Of a stretch of DNA of 64,000 nt, positions 63,194 to 64,000 are shown in pieces (within the stretch, counting starts at the first letter, position 1; each line of letters begins with the position of its first letter). The stretch is from assembly GCF_009669325.1 (NCBI RefSeq), contig NZ_SZWE01000001.1:1989501-2053500 (forward strand), written 5' to 3'. Below the pieces are notes generated by a model, which was not told the origin of the DNA, made no database searches, and saw nothing but the letters and a program-made list of their open reading frames with translations. The stretch is from Roseovarius bejariae. Lineage in GTDB: Bacteria; Pseudomonadota; Alphaproteobacteria; Rhodobacterales; Rhodobacteraceae. Position numbers and translations under genes: made by a program.

Positions 63194-64000
63194 TGGATAT
63201 TACAGTGACGCGCGATGTTTTCCGGCTGGCGCAGGTTTTTACCATCAGCCGGGGCTCGCGCACGCTGGCCGAGGTTTTGACCGTTCGGGTGAGCGAGGGC
63301 GGCGTGACCGGCTGGGGCGAATGTGTGCCCTATGCGCGGTATGACGAAACCTTGGAGTCGGTGACGGCAGAGATCGAAGGGTTGCCTGAGGTCTTTGACC
63401 GGGCGGCGTTGCAGGGTTTGTTGCCTGCCGGGGCCGCGCGCAATGCGGTGGATTGCGCCCTGTGGGATCTGGAGGCCAAGCAAGCGGGCAAACGTGTTTG
63501 GGAGTTGGCCGGGTTGCCCGCGCCGGGGCCGGAGGTGACGGCCTATACCCTGTCGCTGGATGAGCCCGAGGCGATGCGCGCGCAGGCGGCGGAGCATGTG
63601 CACCGACCGCTTTTGAAGATCAAGCTGGGCACGCCGGATGACATGCCACGTCTGGAGGCGGTGCGCGCCGGTGCGCCCGAGGCACGGATCATCGTGGATG
63701 CAAACGAGGGCTGGTCGGCGGAGGTTTACGCCGATCTGGCGCCGCATCTGGTGCGCCTCGGCGTGAGTCTTGTGGAGCAACCTTTGCCCGCGGGGGAGGA
63801 CGAGGCCCTGATCGGGATGGAGCGGCCCGTGCCGGTCTGTGCCGATGAGTCCTGTCATGATCGGGAAAGCCTGCCGGGGCTGAAGGGCAAGTATGACGTG
63901 GTGAACATCAAGCTGGACAAGACCGGGGGCCTGACCGAGGCCTTGGCCCTGCGCGAAGTGGCTTTGGCCGAAGGGTACAAGGTGATGGTCGGCTGCATGG
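63194..64000 (+). CDS. dgcA: Dipeptide epimerase / N-acetyl-Glu racemase-like enolase-superfamily enzyme (3' end outside window)
   Basis: An open frame of 269 codons running off the right window edge. It encodes an enolase-superfamily barrel enzyme: VTRDVFRLAQVFTISRGSRT and GWGECVPYARYDETLESVT in the capping domain, then catalytic Lys in LLKIKLGTPDD, metal ligands Asp in IIVDANEGWS, Glu in VSLVEQPLP and Asp in VCADES, and the second catalytic Lys in VVNIKLDKTGG. This set matches DgcA/L-Ala-D/L-Glu epimerases, which recycle peptidoglycan peptides or make D-glutamate derivatives. ATG at 63194 is preceded by AAGAAGAAAGGGCAGG. The long minus-strand frame here is a shadow. Function is from family knowledge. 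Confidence 0.88.

Noticed and set aside
63103..63858. Long open frame on the minus strand (251 codons)
   Set aside because: It is a shadow of the dipeptide epimerase on the + strand; its residues have no family motif and its composition follows the third-position bias of the real gene.

Overview
The window looks like a chromosome segment of a marine alphaproteobacterium of the Rhodobacterales (Roseobacter-type). The basis is a fused exosortase of the XrtD kind with VPLPA-CTERM substrates, a MarR-family EPS-associated regulator, an N-acetyl-Glu racemase/dipeptide epimerase gene with typical Rhodobacterales codon use at the right end, and sulfotransferases inside the polysaccharide locus. No rRNA, tRNA or CRISPR array was seen. 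The group assignment is inference from gene families; no species can be named.

Bases 1-32,123 are one large exopolysaccharide/capsule locus, all on the + strand. It holds a chain-length regulator cut by the window edge, a BY-kinase-like ATPase, an initiating sugar-phosphate transferase, a specialised NusG (RfaH-type) factor, a second-type glmS, and a MarR EPS regulator. It then has nucleotide-sugar genes (UDP-uronate epimerase, UDP-sugar dehydrogenase, RmlA, FdtA-like ketoisomerase, DegT aminotransferase, CMP-sugar synthetase, an HMGL-type aldolase), five glycosyltransferases, a CDP-glycerol-transferase-like protein, two sulfotransferases, three acetyltransferases, an ATP-grasp ligase, a deacetylase, an ABC-type flippase candidate and an EpsG-like polymerase. 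Two near-identical sites resembling the E. coli ops pause element (about 4,893 and 7,205) lie downstream of the NusG-like gene. Each is preceded by the same palindrome. Together they suggest a dedicated antitermination circuit.

Bases 32,271-40,297 hold a YdcF-like protein, a tightly overlapping five-gene operon for decaprenyl-phosphoryl-arabinose (HAD-UbiA fusion, GtrA-like, DprE1, DprE2, and an unrecognised polytopic membrane protein), and then the exosortase. Bases 40,490-44,600 are insertion-sequence debris: one IS3-family element nested in another, an IS66 remnant, a cargo pair of unknown genes and a decapitated VPLPA-CTERM gene. Bases 44,674-49,817, on the minus strand, encode a Wza-type export lipoprotein, a long TPR lipoprotein of the kind found with exosortases, and a second YdcF-like protein. 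These complete the export and sorting machinery.

Bases 50,341-64,000 hold a rhomboid protease, two VPLPA-CTERM proteins, an unusual 882-residue fusion of a class III aminotransferase with an acyl-ACP-reductase-like enzyme (predicted to make a long-chain amine), and a secreted protein of unknown function. They end in a graveyard of IS3, IS21-like, IS256 and integrase pseudogenes up to the resumption of core genome at the dipeptide epimerase (63,194 to the window end). The right edge therefore looks like the boundary of a decayed genomic island.
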